A DNA stretch of 64,000 nt from Mytilus trossulus. Lineage: Eukaryota > Mollusca > Bivalvia > Mytilida > Mytilidae. The notes below the pieces were generated by a model. The model did no database searches, was not told where the DNA came from, and saw nothing but the letters and a program-made list of their open reading frames with translations. Of this stretch, positions 1 through 12,100 are shown piece by piece. Made by a program: the position numbers and the translations under genes. Location of the stretch: positions 68,026,180-68,090,179 of the forward strand of contig NC_086380.1 in the NCBI RefSeq assembly GCF_036588685.1. The letters are read 5' to 3'. Every line of letters begins with the position of its first letter. Position 1 is the first letter of the stretch.

Positions 1-1114
1 TACATAATGTATATACAACTCGTCTAAACATCAACCCAACAATGTTAGACCTGTAAATTTGCTTTCGCAAATTTTTGGTTCTTCCCTCGCCGGGATTCGA
101 ACCCATGCTACTGTGATATCGTGACACCAAATCGCCTGCACTGCAGCCGTCCCGCTAGACCACACGACCACCTGGGCTCTCAAAAAAAGAGCTTTCGGTG
201 GCCATATGTTACCTTTCCACGTCAGTTTTAATCTAGCGGCGTACTACAGTACATGATATATTAGGCATGAAGATGTTATTGTTACAGATCAGCTAAATTA
301 TCTATAGTAAAGGATCCTACAAATTAATGTAAGATACAGTCACAGAAAATAATTATATTCATAAGTACGTCTGAGTCAGTGACAACCCTACAACAGATGT
401 ATCCATCGGATCGCCATCAATGATGGTGATACATGGCTGTGTACATAATGTATATACAACTCGTCTAAACATCAACCCAACAATGTTAGACCTGTAAATT
501 TGCTTTCGCAAATTTTTGGTTCTTCCCTCGCCGGGATTCGAACCCATGCTACTGTGATATCGTGACACCAAATCGCCTGCACTGCAGCCGTCCCGCTAGA
601 CCACACGACCACCTGGGCTCTCAAAAAAAGAGCTTTCGGTGGCCATATGTTACCTTTCCACGTCAGTTTTAATCTAGCGGCGTACTACAGTACATGATAT
701 ATTAGGCATGAAGAAGTTATTGTTACAGATCAGCTAAATTATCTATAGTAAAGGATCCTACAAATTAATGTAAGATACAGTCACAGAAAATAATTATATT
801 CATAAGTACGTCTGAGTCAGTGACAACCCTACAACAGATGTATCCATCGGATCGCCATCAATGATGGTGATACATGGCTGTGTACATAATGTATATACAA
901 CTCGTCTAAACATCAACCCAACAATGTTAGACCTGTAAATTTGCTTTCGCAAATTTTTGGTTCTTCCCTCGCCGGGATTCGAACCCATGCTACTGTGATA
1001 TCGTGACATCAAATCGCCTGCACTGCAGCCGTCCCGCTAGACCACACGACCACCTGGGCTCTCAAAAAAAGAGCTTTCGGTGGCCATATGTTACCTTTCC
1101 ACGTCAGTTTTAAT
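1..1114 (-). repeat. Tandem 441-bp repeat containing a tRNA-derived SINE, 2.5 copies
   Basis: Units start at 1, 442 and 883 with an exact 441-bp step; the third unit stops at 1114 where a poly-C run begins, and the first is cut by the window edge, so the array may continue outside. Copies are almost identical: I saw single-base differences near 273/714 and near 1007. Each unit carries, on the minus strand, a tRNA-like head (box A and box B) followed by a short body. A diverged single copy lies at 18349-18487 on the plus strand, so the SINE existed as a dispersed element before this unit was amplified in tandem. The 70-aa open frames inside (minus strand) are by-products of the repeat and not taken as genes. 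Confidence 0.9.
93..162 (-). promoter_or_regulatory. Pol III-type internal promoter (box A and box B) of the SINE head
   Basis: On the minus strand box A reads TGGTCTAGCGGG (162-151) and box B reads GGTTCGAATCC (103-93), the latter a perfect match to the tRNA T-loop consensus. The same pair recurs 441 and 882 bp further on (534-603 and 975-1044). I could not fold a convincing acceptor stem, so this is a tRNA-derived promoter rather than a working tRNA gene. Confidence 0.75.
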
Positions 1115-1130
1115 CCCCCCCCCCCCCCCC
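1115..1130. repeat. Poly-C tract of 16 at the end of the 441-bp array
   Basis: Sixteen C residues in a row lie exactly at the breakpoint where the third unit stops matching. Homopolymers of this kind are also prone to assembly error, so the junction could be a collapsed or mis-joined array end. Confidence 0.9.
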
Positions 1131-1613
1131 GAAAATCATATGTTTGCTGCCTTAGGCATGTGTGGATAACTTTTATTCTTTAATAGTTAGTTTAAATAAT
1201 TGTATATACATTTATTTACATAAATCTCTATGAAACCAGTTTTTGACAACTGTTATTATAAAAGTTTAAATCGCCATACAAAAAGTGTTTTCTTTTTAAT
1301 TATTTAAAGTCATTTACGTTTCACTACATAAATATATGTTCACGTTGCAATGATCACAAATAAACCAAATATTATTTTTTTTCGTGAATTATTTGTCGTA
1401 AATTATTGTAAAAAATTGTATGTGTTCCTGTTTTCTCCTATTTTTCGCACATATACTATCAGTCGAAATAGAAAGTACAATGATGTATTTTTAGTTTATT
1501 CTATTTTTAGATCATGTTATTACTACGCATATGGGCACTATTGCCACGATTACCTGAAGGCACCGATTACCTCAGGGCATACAGCAGCGGACCTAACTGC
1601 CATCTGCTTTATG

Positions 1614-2015
1614 TTAAGGATGTTTGCTCCTCTATTTTTGGATTTTTGGCCAGATTTTTGGAATCCTCTGGTTTTATTCATGTATTGTCATTATAAAAAT
1701 TTGCCCACTAACCCCTACTTTTCTTTTTACAATTTTATAAAATAAAGTCTAAAAAGCCATATTTCAAAATTTATAAAATTCTTGGTTTTTTTCATAATGT
1801 TTGAAACAAAAAAGGTGTCAATGTTAAATATATGAAAAATCTAGACAGAATGATTTTCCGCCAAATTTTCAATGGCTAATATTTCGAAAACGAGCACACG
1901 TAACCCTCCCCCCCATTTGTTTATAATTTTTTTGTTTCTTTATTTATATACTATCAATTCATAATAGTCTTTTAAAAAGCTTGTTATTTTTTAACAGAGT
2001 AGTGAACATCCTTAA
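1614..2015 (-). mobile_element. MITE with TTAA ends, family 'TTAAGGATGTT', 402 bp
   Basis: Left end TTAAGGATGTTTGCT and right end GTGAACATCCTTAA form terminal inverted repeats. A second copy in the opposite orientation lies at 33559-33963; shared interior words include the 'ggaatcctctggttttat' and 'aatggctaatattt' stretches. TTAA at both ends would fit a piggyBac-type target duplication, but TTAA may instead belong to the inverted repeat. Open frames crossing this element (1350-1745) are chance. Confidence 0.75.
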
Positions 2016-2019
2016 TGTT

Positions 2020-2690
2020 GTCATTACGTTTTACAATAACACCTGACCAATGAGGTCTTGGGAAATAAAAGTTCCGACTTTTTTTAAGCTTAAGTTTGCA
2101 GTGAATTCAGAGACGTCTATCTTAATTTAGGAAAAGACACCTGAAAATGTCTGTTGTAAATAATAGGATACAATTTATTTATCTTACTCGCTACAAAACA
2201 GAAAAAAAAGCTCAGCGGACGCTTTTCGTACTGTTTATAGACACAATCTCGTACATTTGATTTTATTGTTCGACAATGTACATGTATTTTTATTCTATCT
2301 GACGGCTGTTGATGTGCTTTCGACTTGTTTGAAGGTCTAACTATTAAATAACACCCAGTTCTATTGTTATACTTCATAGTTTCTATTTCTGAAACAAGTG
2401 TAAATTGAATAGACAATGGAATTTAACCAGGAAATCACTGCGCTTCTACATCCCGCAAACAAAGTGCATTATTTCTCGTAACAATAGAAATTTATTATTT
2501 TCTAAAGTCATATGAAACTGCAAATTCGAAAATATTATGCATATGTTCTTTATAACTATGACGCTAGTTTTTATTATAAAACTCATGTACATATACTTTT
2601 TTCTCCAGGAAATTTAATAATTTGTCCAAATATGGAAGAAGTTTACTTTTTTTAATTGCTTACTTCCAGCAATTAATTCGCCGTTTTCCG
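2020..2690. other. Non-coding stretch, nothing recognised
   Basis: AT-rich sequence with only short chance frames. No repeat structure or splice-framed exon was seen. Confidence 0.5.
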
Positions 2691-2696
2691 TATGAA

Positions 2697-2993
2697 TCAG
2701 GACATTTCCCGTAAAAATCCAGTGCTTGCAGTACGCAAGTGCGAATGGAAACCAAACCTAAACATCGCTCCATCATCAAGATAAGTACCGATATTATTAT
2801 TAAACTGATAAGGGTAAGTACTTTGGGTTATAACATTGCCTTTATCTTTAGTATCAACGCTTGCCACCATTCGTCTCAACTCGGCCGATTCCGTACCCTC
2901 ATCTAATAGAAAGAGAGTAGCGGATTCTACCGAGGATTGCCGAATGCGCGTTCCACAAAACGTCGTCCGTCTCATATCCTTCCATATTGACAA
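2697..2993 (-). CDS. Possible unidentified exon or small ORF (98 codons)
   Basis: This minus-strand frame stays open for 98 codons in a patch clearly richer in G+C and CpG than its surroundings, which is why I list it. The predicted product is basic near the N-terminus with no motif, signal peptide or membrane segment that I recognise. There is no clear splice partner. It could be an exon of an unknown gene, a fragment of an old mobile element, or a chance frame in a GC-richer island. No function is proposed. Confidence 0.2.
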   Translation of the reverse strand: MSIWKDMRRTTFCGTRIRQSSVESATLFLLDEGTESAELRRMVASVDTKDKGNVITQSTYPYQFNNNIGTYLDDGAMFRFGFHSHLRTASTGFLREMS

Positions 2994-3929
2994 CTGTATA
3001 CAACAACGAGCATGATTTATTTTCTGTAATCAGAATACGCGAAACACTCAACCTTGACCTGCTGATCCATATTACCACATGTATTTAACGAGAATATGCA
3101 AAAACAACTTTGACATTTGTAAATTACTCATTTGTCGAAGTTTGGGCGAAAATAACCAAAGAAAGGTTACTAGTGAGCTCGGGGGCGCAATGCACTTCAA
3201 TCTTTAATTCATAGGGGTGCCGCTGGATTTCTGTTACCCTACCCTTTTCATATAATTCAGATTACAAAAATGTATATCTTTTAATATATTGCGTACGGAT
3301 TTTTTACCTTTTCCCATATTGTGTGGGTCTCATTTGATGTGTAATAGTGGAATGCCAAACGGTCAAAAGAGAGAAAATTAGTTGATTAAACACAGACGGG
3401 AAGACTAGGAAAGTTGTCAGACTCAGTTGTGGGGACTTTATTGACCTTATCATATATTTCTGAAACTTTTCCTGTCCTATTATATTCACATATTTTCAAG
3501 CTTGAAAAGGTGACCTATTCCAGCGGCACGTCCTATCTCCTTGTATATAGGAAGCGGACCCCCCCTGAGCAAGTGGGGTTTCATGTAATAAAATAATAAA
3601 AAAATAGTTGTATAAATCATGGTTTTATATTGTCAATAAATACACTTTCTTTTCTTTTTCCATTTAATAATCAATGTTCTCTAATTCTATGGAAATTTAT
3701 CCCTTTCCGAACCCATTGTATAAAAAAATTTAATCAACGTGTGGTTGCTGGTGATCTCAAAAGATCATTGGATGATTTTAAGGGTCATGACCTTTTTAGC
3801 TAACTGGATGAATCAACATTTGATACCAGGTGTTAATGAAATTGACAACTTCGTGCAATGTGAAAGGCACTTGAAGGGGATTTTCGGTTAACAAAAAAAA
3901 GAAAATGTCTTTTTAATCATTAGAGAAAC
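2994..3929. other. Non-coding stretch, nothing recognised
   Basis: AT-rich; two short overlapping frames around 3304-3596 on opposite strands have no recognisable content. Confidence 0.45.
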
Positions 3930-4092
3930 AGATTCTTACATAGTTACTCGTGGATTATCGGATTTATCCAATCTCGATAGTTAAATTATAAATTTTAAAG
4001 TCCTCGCCGAGGCGGCTCGGACTTTAAAATTGATAATTTAACTATCTCGATTGGATAAATACGATAATCCACTGGTACCAATGTAAGAATCT
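3930..4092. mobile_element. Foldback MITE, 163 bp, arms about 65 bp
   Basis: The left arm begins AGATTCTTACAT and the right arm ends ATGTAAGAATCT. The arms stay complementary through 'tggattatcg', 'atttatccaatc' and 'aattttaaagtcc', with a GC-rich centre near 4003-4018. No target duplication is evident. It resembles the foldbacks at 9946-10040 and 38500-38658 in design: AT-rich arms with a short CG-rich turn. Confidence 0.8.
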
Positions 4093-4127
4093 ATATTTAA
4101 CAAATAAATGGTTTATAATAGGAGGTT

Positions 4128-4233
4128 AGTTATACACCCCGTCTCGTGATACGGCGTGTCTGGATAAGAAACCCCTCCGGTCTCCGGTCGAGTTTTTTTT
4201 TATCCAGACACACCTATCTCCCTGTGTATAACT
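4128..4233. mobile_element. Imperfect foldback, 106 bp
   Basis: AGTTATACAC at 4128 pairs with GTGTATAACT ending at 4233, and GTGTCTGGATA pairs with TATCCAGACAC closer in. The loop is rich in C/G (ctccggtctccgg). It lies 35 bp from the preceding foldback, so the two may be a nested or paired insertion. Confidence 0.65.
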
Positions 4234-4784
4234 ATTACTGAAATCTTCTACTCTATTAAGGTCGTCAAAATTAAATAGAACCATTATTGCTTTGACAATG
4301 ATTGATAGTTTATCTCGTCTGATCCCTTGACTAAGTAAACCATGTCATATGATATTTATAACTACCTATGTCATATATTAAATATGTGTGTATGTTTATA
4401 AATAAATACATGTATGTGTCGTATATTTATTTCCGCTTTTAAGTGTTAATTTAGTTTCTTGTATATAACATAATTATCTTATAGAAATTGTGTAGAAAAT
4501 TAATGACATCCTTATTGTAATGTAAGTATTATTGTGTTTTAAAAACTATGATATACAGTTAAAAACAATCATTTTAATATCATTATCATTATTATTATCT
4601 GTAGAAAATGTAAACATGTAGTTTTGGTCGTTACCAACCGTGTACTATGATTATGAGTTTGCTTTTGTATTTTATTTCCAACCTTTAAGTTAGTCTCTCG
4701 TATAATCTAATATGTCAAATTCGATCAATAGCAATATATATTTGAAGTTCATATCGTTTAATTTTTTTTTATAAATATGAAAAA

Positions 4785-4990
4785 AGAAGAAGAGGTATGA
4801 TTGCCAATGAGACAACTCTCCACAAAACACCAAAATGACACAGAAATTAACAACTATAGGTCATCGTACGGCCTTCAACCATGAGCAAAGTCCATACCGC
4901 ATAGTCAGCTATAAAAGGCCACGAAACGACAATGTAAAACAATTGAAACGAGAAAACTAACGGCCTCATCTATGTACAAAAAATGAACAT
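4785..4990 (+). repeat. Dispersed repeat family A, 5' part
   Basis: Starts at a run of 'aagaagaagaggtatga', then 'gccaatgagacaactctcca', 'ggtcatcgtacggccttcaa', 'ataccgcatagtcagctata' and 'aactaacggcctc'. The same words in the same order recur at 25393-26090 (longest copy), 31718-31935 (-), 33455-33550 and 43915-44135. No coding capacity is seen, so it is probably a non-autonomous mobile element common in mussels. Confidence 0.8.
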
Positions 4991-5106
4991 AACACATATG
5001 TTCTAAATTTAGTATGCAACTTAACATGTTAAATGCCTCACTGCACAGAAATGTTATCAATGAACCTACGTGTGAATCCATTAATCACATCATTTGCAAA
5101 TCTATG

Positions 5107-5271
5107 CAGCGGCGGATTGAGGGGGCAGGGGGCCTGATCTCCCTTTTGTGGAAAAAAATAGGTTGATTATATATAAGTAATCACTGAGGCATAACTGGAG
5201 CAGGACCCCTCTTGGGCAGTCAGTGCCCCATCCCCACCCCCGTTTTATGAAAAGTTCTTGATCCATCATTG
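5107..5271 (+). mobile_element. MITE of the CAGNGGCGGAT family (hAT-like ends)
   Basis: Begins CAGCGGCGGATT and ends TTGATCCATCATTG, imperfect inverted termini, with internal words 'cccttttgtgg', 'gggcagtcagtgcccc' and 'ttatgaaaa'. Closer copies lie at 40452-40612, 47967-48118 and 54308-54468. I recall similar CAGTGGCGGATC-ended elements in many animals; the hAT assignment is inference. Confidence 0.65.
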
Positions 5272-5399
5272 CTTTGCGTATTATGTTATGGATCGGTTAT
5301 AATAGGACTATCAGTCCCCGAGGGTATCATCAGCTCAGTAGTCAGTGCTTCGTTACTGACATGATTTAACAAACTTTACTAAAATTGTCCGTTAAAATA

Positions 5400-5620
5400 T
5401 TTTGAAATTATTATGAAACTAAGGTTTCAACTCCATCACCCAAAGTTTGCTTTAGATGAATTTGGGTATTTGTTCTATATGTATTTTTGACAAATAGCTC
5501 TTTGATAGATTTTCGGTACTTATCTATCTTCGGATTTCAAATGTTTGGCTTTGAATGTTTCTGGTGAAGATGAATCCAGAAAAGCGCATCGGACGAAAAA
5601 ATTTATTAAACATGTTATTT
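5400..5620 (+). repeat. Diverged copy of a hammerhead-associated dispersed repeat
   Basis: Contains 'gctttgaatgtttctggtga' followed by 'gcgcatcggacgaaaa'. In better preserved mollusc copies known to me this position reads CACTGATGAGTC...GACGAAACGCGC, a hammerhead ribozyme core. Here the core is mutated (CTGGTGA) and stem II is not formed, so it should be inactive. Related fragments are at 14395-14525, 22917-22985, 62335-62450 and 63465-63590. Confidence 0.5.
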
Positions 5621-6056
5621 TCAATATTTTATAATAAAACTTAATTGATGTTTCAGAGAATCCAACTATGTTTTTTTTTAGAGATTACAATCCGTCCACA
5701 TTGTAATTGAAAAGATCAATAACAGGCTTCCTGAAAAAAAGTAGACGAAGACAGACAAGTTTCTTTATAAACAATTTGTCTAATTTTACAACAAATTTAA
5801 TCATTTAAAGAAGAAATTAACAAGGATATACATAAACAACCAAATATCTAGTTCGAAGATATTTGAGATATGCATAACAGTTATATCCTGCACTGACGGG
5901 TTGATGCCGTTCAAAAATTAATTAACAAACAAAAAAGCAATAATTCACAATAAAAAATGTACACGGCAGTGTATATTAAATGAAATTCACTTTTAACAGG
6001 AAAAAAATGTACGTGTTATTTTATGATGTTTCGACGATTTATTTATTTATTTTTAG

Positions 6057-6161
6057 AAATTATCAAAATGTGGATCTGCCCTGAATGTTTTATAGAAAAT
6101 AGTGCTAACAATGAATCGTGTAGTAAATGCCATACTATTAAACAAGACACTGATCCGAAAG
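6057..6161 (+). other. Exon encoding the RanBP2-type zinc finger of the HSPA12-like gene
   Basis: Flanked by atttttag on the left and GGTAAATAG on the right. The ATG at 6068 opens MWICPECFIENSAN, with cysteines at residues 4, 7, 18 and 21, Trp2 and Asn11 in the spacing of RanBP2 zinc fingers, which bind ubiquitin or RNA in characterised proteins. If translation entered from an upstream exon, this exon (105 nt) would be symmetrical phase 1-1, like the next two exons, a layout that favours exon shuffling. Confidence 0.65.
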
Positions 6162-9100
6162 GTAAATAGAAATACAAATATTTGGTATGAGTGCCAATGA
6201 GACAACTCTTCATCCAAGTCACAATTTGTAAAAAGTAAACCATTATAGGTCAAAGTCTTCAACACGAAGCCTTGGCTAACACTGAACAGCAACCTATAAA
6301 GGATCCCAAAATGACTAGTGTAGAAAAATTAAAACACAAAAAAAACGAGAAACACAGAGTGCATTTCTTTATAGCACAAACAATGCAAACGGATAAGCGC
6401 GCACATGTTTTGATCATATTTTTCAAACATACGTTTTCAAAATTTACATAAAATTTGACAAACTATGCACACGCTAAAACTGCATCTGCACAGTTTGTTG
6501 TTTTTCGTTTGTTTGTACTAACGCTACATTTGTTTCTAACTTCAACCTGATAAAACGAAGCATTTGTTTATACGTTTGTAAAAAGTCTGTTTACCAACAA
6601 CATGTACATGCGTTATTGAAAGTTCAAACAGAATCAGTAAAGACTTATTAAAAGATGTATGTGTTTCTACTTTTGTAGCGTTAAGAAAAAAATAACAAAA
6701 GCGACACAAAATTTACAAAATTTTGGTTAGAAATAAATGCGGCCTTAGAAATATGTATGAACCACATCATCTAAGGCAGCAACCAAAAAATGGAAACAAA
6801 CTCTTTCCAAAAAAAAAACATAGCCCCAGAAAATCAAATGGTTGCTGCCTAACGACAACCACTGAATAACAAGTGACTTTGGACATGTACAAAAAAAAGC
6901 AGGTTTGATTAAATAACTTAACTCGATCAAAATGATACTACATAGATTTGAAGTGTTACAATATTGTAGTGGACCCATATATACGCATTTGGCAACTTTT
7001 ATTATGTTCATTTTGGTGATAACTTTTCGCTTTGAACGCACAAATATACACAGCGTCATCTAATTTTTCAAAAGGTGCTATATCTGATGGTCCTTAAATT
7101 ACGAACGTAATGCAATGTACATTCACCAAACTATTTGCTTTTCAGTACGGCGGGAACATAGACGTGCAGATGTATTAAAAGATAAGAAGACGATGTACAC
7201 ACATCCTGGTCCATTTGGATGGAAATTATGTAAATACATTATTAGCATATGCAAATTCCTAGCATTAATAGTTCCAGCTATATTAACTTAGCAATAATTA
7301 CCTCAATGCAAGGTCTACATTTAAAATGGGATTCAATGGCCGTTTCAGAGTCTTATGCATTTTAGGTGATATTTTCGGAAGAATCATTTTAATTGGTTAA
7401 AAACGTTACGTACTGTATTTCCTTTAGTTTCTGATACGGCTAATTTGTTTGATAATGTCGATTAGATAGCAATACAAAAACAAACAAAAAACATTACAAG
7501 AAGTCATCACAAGGCATTCTAAAATTTAAACTTTCTAAAGAGTTCGTCGATTCAATACATCGTTCTATAGCAGCTGTAAAGCAGTGTTATTGCAAGTCAG
7601 ATACTTTCAAACAGGGTCGCGAAAGTCCCGGTGAAATAGGGGGAGGAGTCTTCATTTCTTTATCGTATAATTTTTTGCACATTATTCTCTATTCTGTTAA
7701 CTCCTAGGCTCTGTCATTGATTCAAGTCTTGATTCAAAGTACATGTACTATACGTTGAAAATAAATTAAAACTTAAGGTGGTACCTAACACTACAGGGGA
7801 AAACTCTGTAAAGTCACCCAAACGTTTTAATTAAGTTGTGGTGTTAAGGGTGTATTAAGCTTCTCGATGATCAAAATTGGTGTTTGTCAATCTGCTATAT
7901 GACCAGTGTAATTTTTCTGATAAAACGGTTGGTTCAAATTTTTTGAAATTTTTATACTTTTGTTAAAGGGTCAAAGTAAATTCTTTGTCAAAATCTTATG
8001 AAAATTAAACGAACCAAACTAATTTTAGTGAAAGTGTTGGGTACCACCTTAATACTGTCAAATACGTTTTATTTTCACCCTTTCATTCATTAAAACTTGG
8101 TAGCAAAATTTGGTTTAGCAACTTTACTCAATTTAATTTTCTAAAAACTTTGCAGCAAAACACGGCGCAGTATCAGGCACAACTGACACAGCCAAACGTA
8201 AGTAAAAAATCTTAGCGAGGAGCTTCATATGAAAATTGAAACACGTGGCGCGATATAAAACATATAAATCATTGGCTTATAAAGTATTGTTTTTTCCTTA
8301 ATGGGAACTACGAGATTTATTTACGAAAAACTGAGTTAATATTTTACTCCGATATAAGAAGCGTCCAGAGAATCATAGAAGTTATACGTTAGTTGTACTA
8401 ACATAAATTGGATTTTTTCCTTTGATGTTTTTATGAAATAATTTGCTTAAAAAGTGTGGTGAGGGAAAACCATGGTATATTATATGCAAATTAATATTGT
8501 ACCATACTTTGCTAATTAAATATGCAACTCAACTAGAATTCAAAGGGGAAAAGGCGGAGCTTCAGCCATGGTATAACATATTCATGTTCATGTTATTCCA
8601 TGGCGGAAGCTCCACCTTTTTTTTAAAATGTATCCGCCTCTTAAATATTAAGAAACTGTTAAACGTACTAAAAGGTCAAGATCTTCATTTGTTTTCATTT
8701 CATTACAAAAAGCAATAAATTATGTGTACCCAAATCTAAAGAAACCTTTTTCAGACTATATACAATATTTTAACCAGTAAGACTTTCTAAGATAACAATA
8801 CGAATACTAAAAATCTGGACTTAAAATAAAGCGTATATACATAGGTACAGTTTTCACTTTCAAGAATTCAACTTTATTTACAATGCTGTTGATTAAAAAA
8901 TACTCCATTACAGGACCTTTTGTTATCCAAATAATTAATAAATACCAATAATTCACAAGTTCCAGGTCGACGGGTTCAAACAGAAATATCTTGAAAGCAG
9001 AGAAAACTGTGTATCTTATAATCGGTATGACTTTATCAGATGATAATACCAATACCAAAATAAGGCTTACGCATTGTTATTTACTTTAATTCAGTCACGG

Positions 9101-12100
9101 ACCCGCGATATCACGGGTGTGTTCTAGTTTCATTACAAAAAGCAATAAATTATGTGTACCCAAATCTAAAGAAACCTTTTTCAGACTATATAGGATTGTT
9201 ACGAATTCCCCTAATTTTGCAAACAATTACTACATGTTTCTTCTTTAAGTTGGGAAAAAAATGAAATGTGAAACTATCATTTCCTTTGCGAAGATCCAAT
9301 TAAATTTCGATTTAAAAAAGGGGGTACCTATAGAAAAAGGAATAAATATCGGCTACAAATATCTGTGAAAAAACATGATTTTGTTCTGCGATCAATTAGG
9401 GGAACGTACACTATCAACGCTCACTGGATCCGCTACTGTTTAAATACAGTGCTTTATCATTTAATAAATAATCGAATAATCGAATTAATAAAATAACGGA
9501 AGAAAGCAGTTTGTACGAAAACTAAAAATGTATAAATACGCATTTTTCAATGAGATGAACATTCTGTAAAATATGATTAATTTGTATGATACTGAAAACA
9601 AAAACAAAAACAAATTCTTACCGTCATTAGAATAATTATTTACTCCTTGTCCGACGCTGGAATCCGATATTTTTGTTTACCTCAGTCTGATGACATTATG
9701 AAGTTACTTGCGCAAACAACCATACACGGGGCGCAAAACTAAATAAAAATCGGGAAAATCTGACATTTTCTTTCCTTTTTGCAAATTCGGGGGTTCTATT
9801 ACATGAAATACACAAAAGATCATACGAGACGCAAAGTGACTTGCGCGAGCTTCCATTTCATTGGATAAAACTGTAACGTGATCAATTTCCAATATTAGTT
9901 GAAGGTCTTGAAGCTGTCAATCATTTTATTTATATTACAAATTTTATATACCATGTGTCTTACTCATTAACATATTTAAACAAACTCATCCTTCGGATTC
10001 GTTTGTTTAAATATGTTAACTCGTAAAAACCATGGTATATATAGTACTTGTCAGACATACGCATGCAGTGTGGTGTTTAACTTCTATATCACTACCATGT
10101 CAACTGATCAACTGACACAGAGGTTATGAGTCCAAATCTTTCAAATAGCAAGTGCTTAATTTGCATGTATGTAGTATTTTCACTGCCCCCTACCTCTTCA
10201 CTTAATTATGGGAATATGAATACTAGTATATGTAAAATCGTTGTTGGATAAACAAAACGTGGTAGTAGCAATTTTTGGATGCATTGAACAAAGGAAAACT
10301 GTGAGGTATTGATCTATGTTGACTTTTACAGATATAACTTCGTGTAGAGATGATTACAAAGTCGTTGCAGCATTGGATTTAGGAACTACATATTCTGGAT
10401 TTGCATTCTCGACAAGACAGAATCCTTTGGACATACAGCACGTAGAGAAAGTACCAACGTGTTTATTACTTAGTCCCAATAAAGAGTTTGTAGGGTTTGG
10501 AAACGATGCAATCAGGTTATATAATGAATTGGTAAAAACTGGACAACACACTGGTCATTACTTTTTGCAGAAATTTAAAATGGATCTTTATGAGAATGAG
10601 GTAAATTCTACGATAAATTGAAGGCGTTATTGCCATAAATAAACCAATCGTTAAACTACTCCTCTGTTCTCGCTACATGCACCTAAAAGGACCATGTAGT
10701 AACGATTTCATTCACTCTATTGCTTTTGTGACTTTATTTTGATTTGGCATATTGATAAACTATTCAAACTTCAACTCTACTGAGCTTTTCATCAAATATA
10801 TATGCATACACAATAACAATTAAAACAAGACATGCTCAATATACAAATGAATGATATATTTTAATATGATTTAACTTTTAAACCGTAAAAAAATCAAGAA
10901 TGATAAATTTCTCTTTTTAGCATATTTCAACTGAAATGACAATACAAGATATGGCAGGAAAACCAATAGAAGCTTTGATTGTTTTTCGAGAAACTATTCT
11001 GGTTCTCAAGAAATCCCTGGTATATTTTATAAAATGTAAAGGCTTAGACGTAAAGATGGAAGATATAAGATGGGTAATGCCAGTTCCGACCTTCTGGAAT
11101 GATGCTGCGAAACAGTTCTTACGAAAAAGTATCGACTTTGTAAGTAAAGAAATTATTAAACCATTGAAAGATAAAATGGCCTTTTGCAGTTTTTTGTTAG
11201 GACACATATATCATGCTAGATACAAAAAATTACCAGATCTTCATTGATTAAAAGGGAATATTTTATAGAAAGATACATGTAAAATTAATGTCGGGGGCGT
11301 TTTCATTGCAAGTGATTTTAGTCTTATGCAGAAGTAAATTTAATTGGGGCAATAACAACATGGTGTTTTAGTGTCTGTAGAGAAAAATGCAATCCTTAAA
11401 ACCAAGAAAATGAAGTTTCTATGATTGAATACCATTTCGCTTTGAATAATCTCTAAATATGGACATCCGTATTTTATATAGCAATGCTATACAGCTTCTT
11501 AATCAAAATATTGAGACGTACTTCTTGAACATAAAGATAACATTGGGCTACATTTAAAATCAAAATTGGACAGTTGCATTTTAATTTATTATTTTAAGCC
11601 TGGCTTCCCCGTCTTGCATTAACATTTTCAGACTGTTCCCCTTGTAGATTGGTATACCAGAAGACCAGTTTCAGATAGCTTTGGAACCGGAAGCCGCATC
11701 CATCTTTTGTCAACAACTGTTACCCGACTTCAGCGCTTCTCTTACTGGAACAAGATACTTAATTGTTGCTCTAGGAGGTAAATTAGAATACAAATTGTTT
11801 GTTAGTCCCTTACTCACTTACTTACTTACTGTCCGTCCGTCCGTTTTAAATTTCTTGATTGTTATGTTCTCGTTTCTGATTCGTTCCATACTTGTACAGT
11901 CTGTTCAGTCGTGTAAAGGATGCTTGATTTTTCTAGTTTACGAATAATCTAAAACTTATTTTGCTGATTTTATCTGTTTATTTCATGGCTTAATGAACAA
12001 AAAGATGTGTGCTCTATGTATGTGTATGACAAGCGGATAGCAACACAGCGACATAATTTCTAAAGGTGACAGGAGTTTAAAATTATGGTTCATTATTATC

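Noticed and set aside
93..175. A tRNA gene on the minus strand
   Set aside because: Boxes A and B are excellent but I could not pair an acceptor stem, and the unit continues into a repeat body; it is a SINE head.
1350..1745. 131-codon plus-strand ORF
   Set aside because: It overlaps a TTAA-ended MITE and has Phe/Tyr/Lys-biased composition of AT-rich noise.
7140..7260. A longer exon 2 of the HSPA12-like gene reading through the donor
   Set aside because: The frame stays open for a while past 7229, but only the GT at 7230 keeps phase with exon 3.
10316..10331. ATG at 10316 as the start of the HSPA12-like protein
   Set aside because: The bases 10319-10331 form a good splice acceptor (ttgacttttacag), and the upstream exons fit its phase exactly. 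Kept only as a fallback if no upstream exon is transcribed.
10354..10551. Minus-strand frame over HSPA12 exon 4
   Set aside because: Shadow of the true coding strand.
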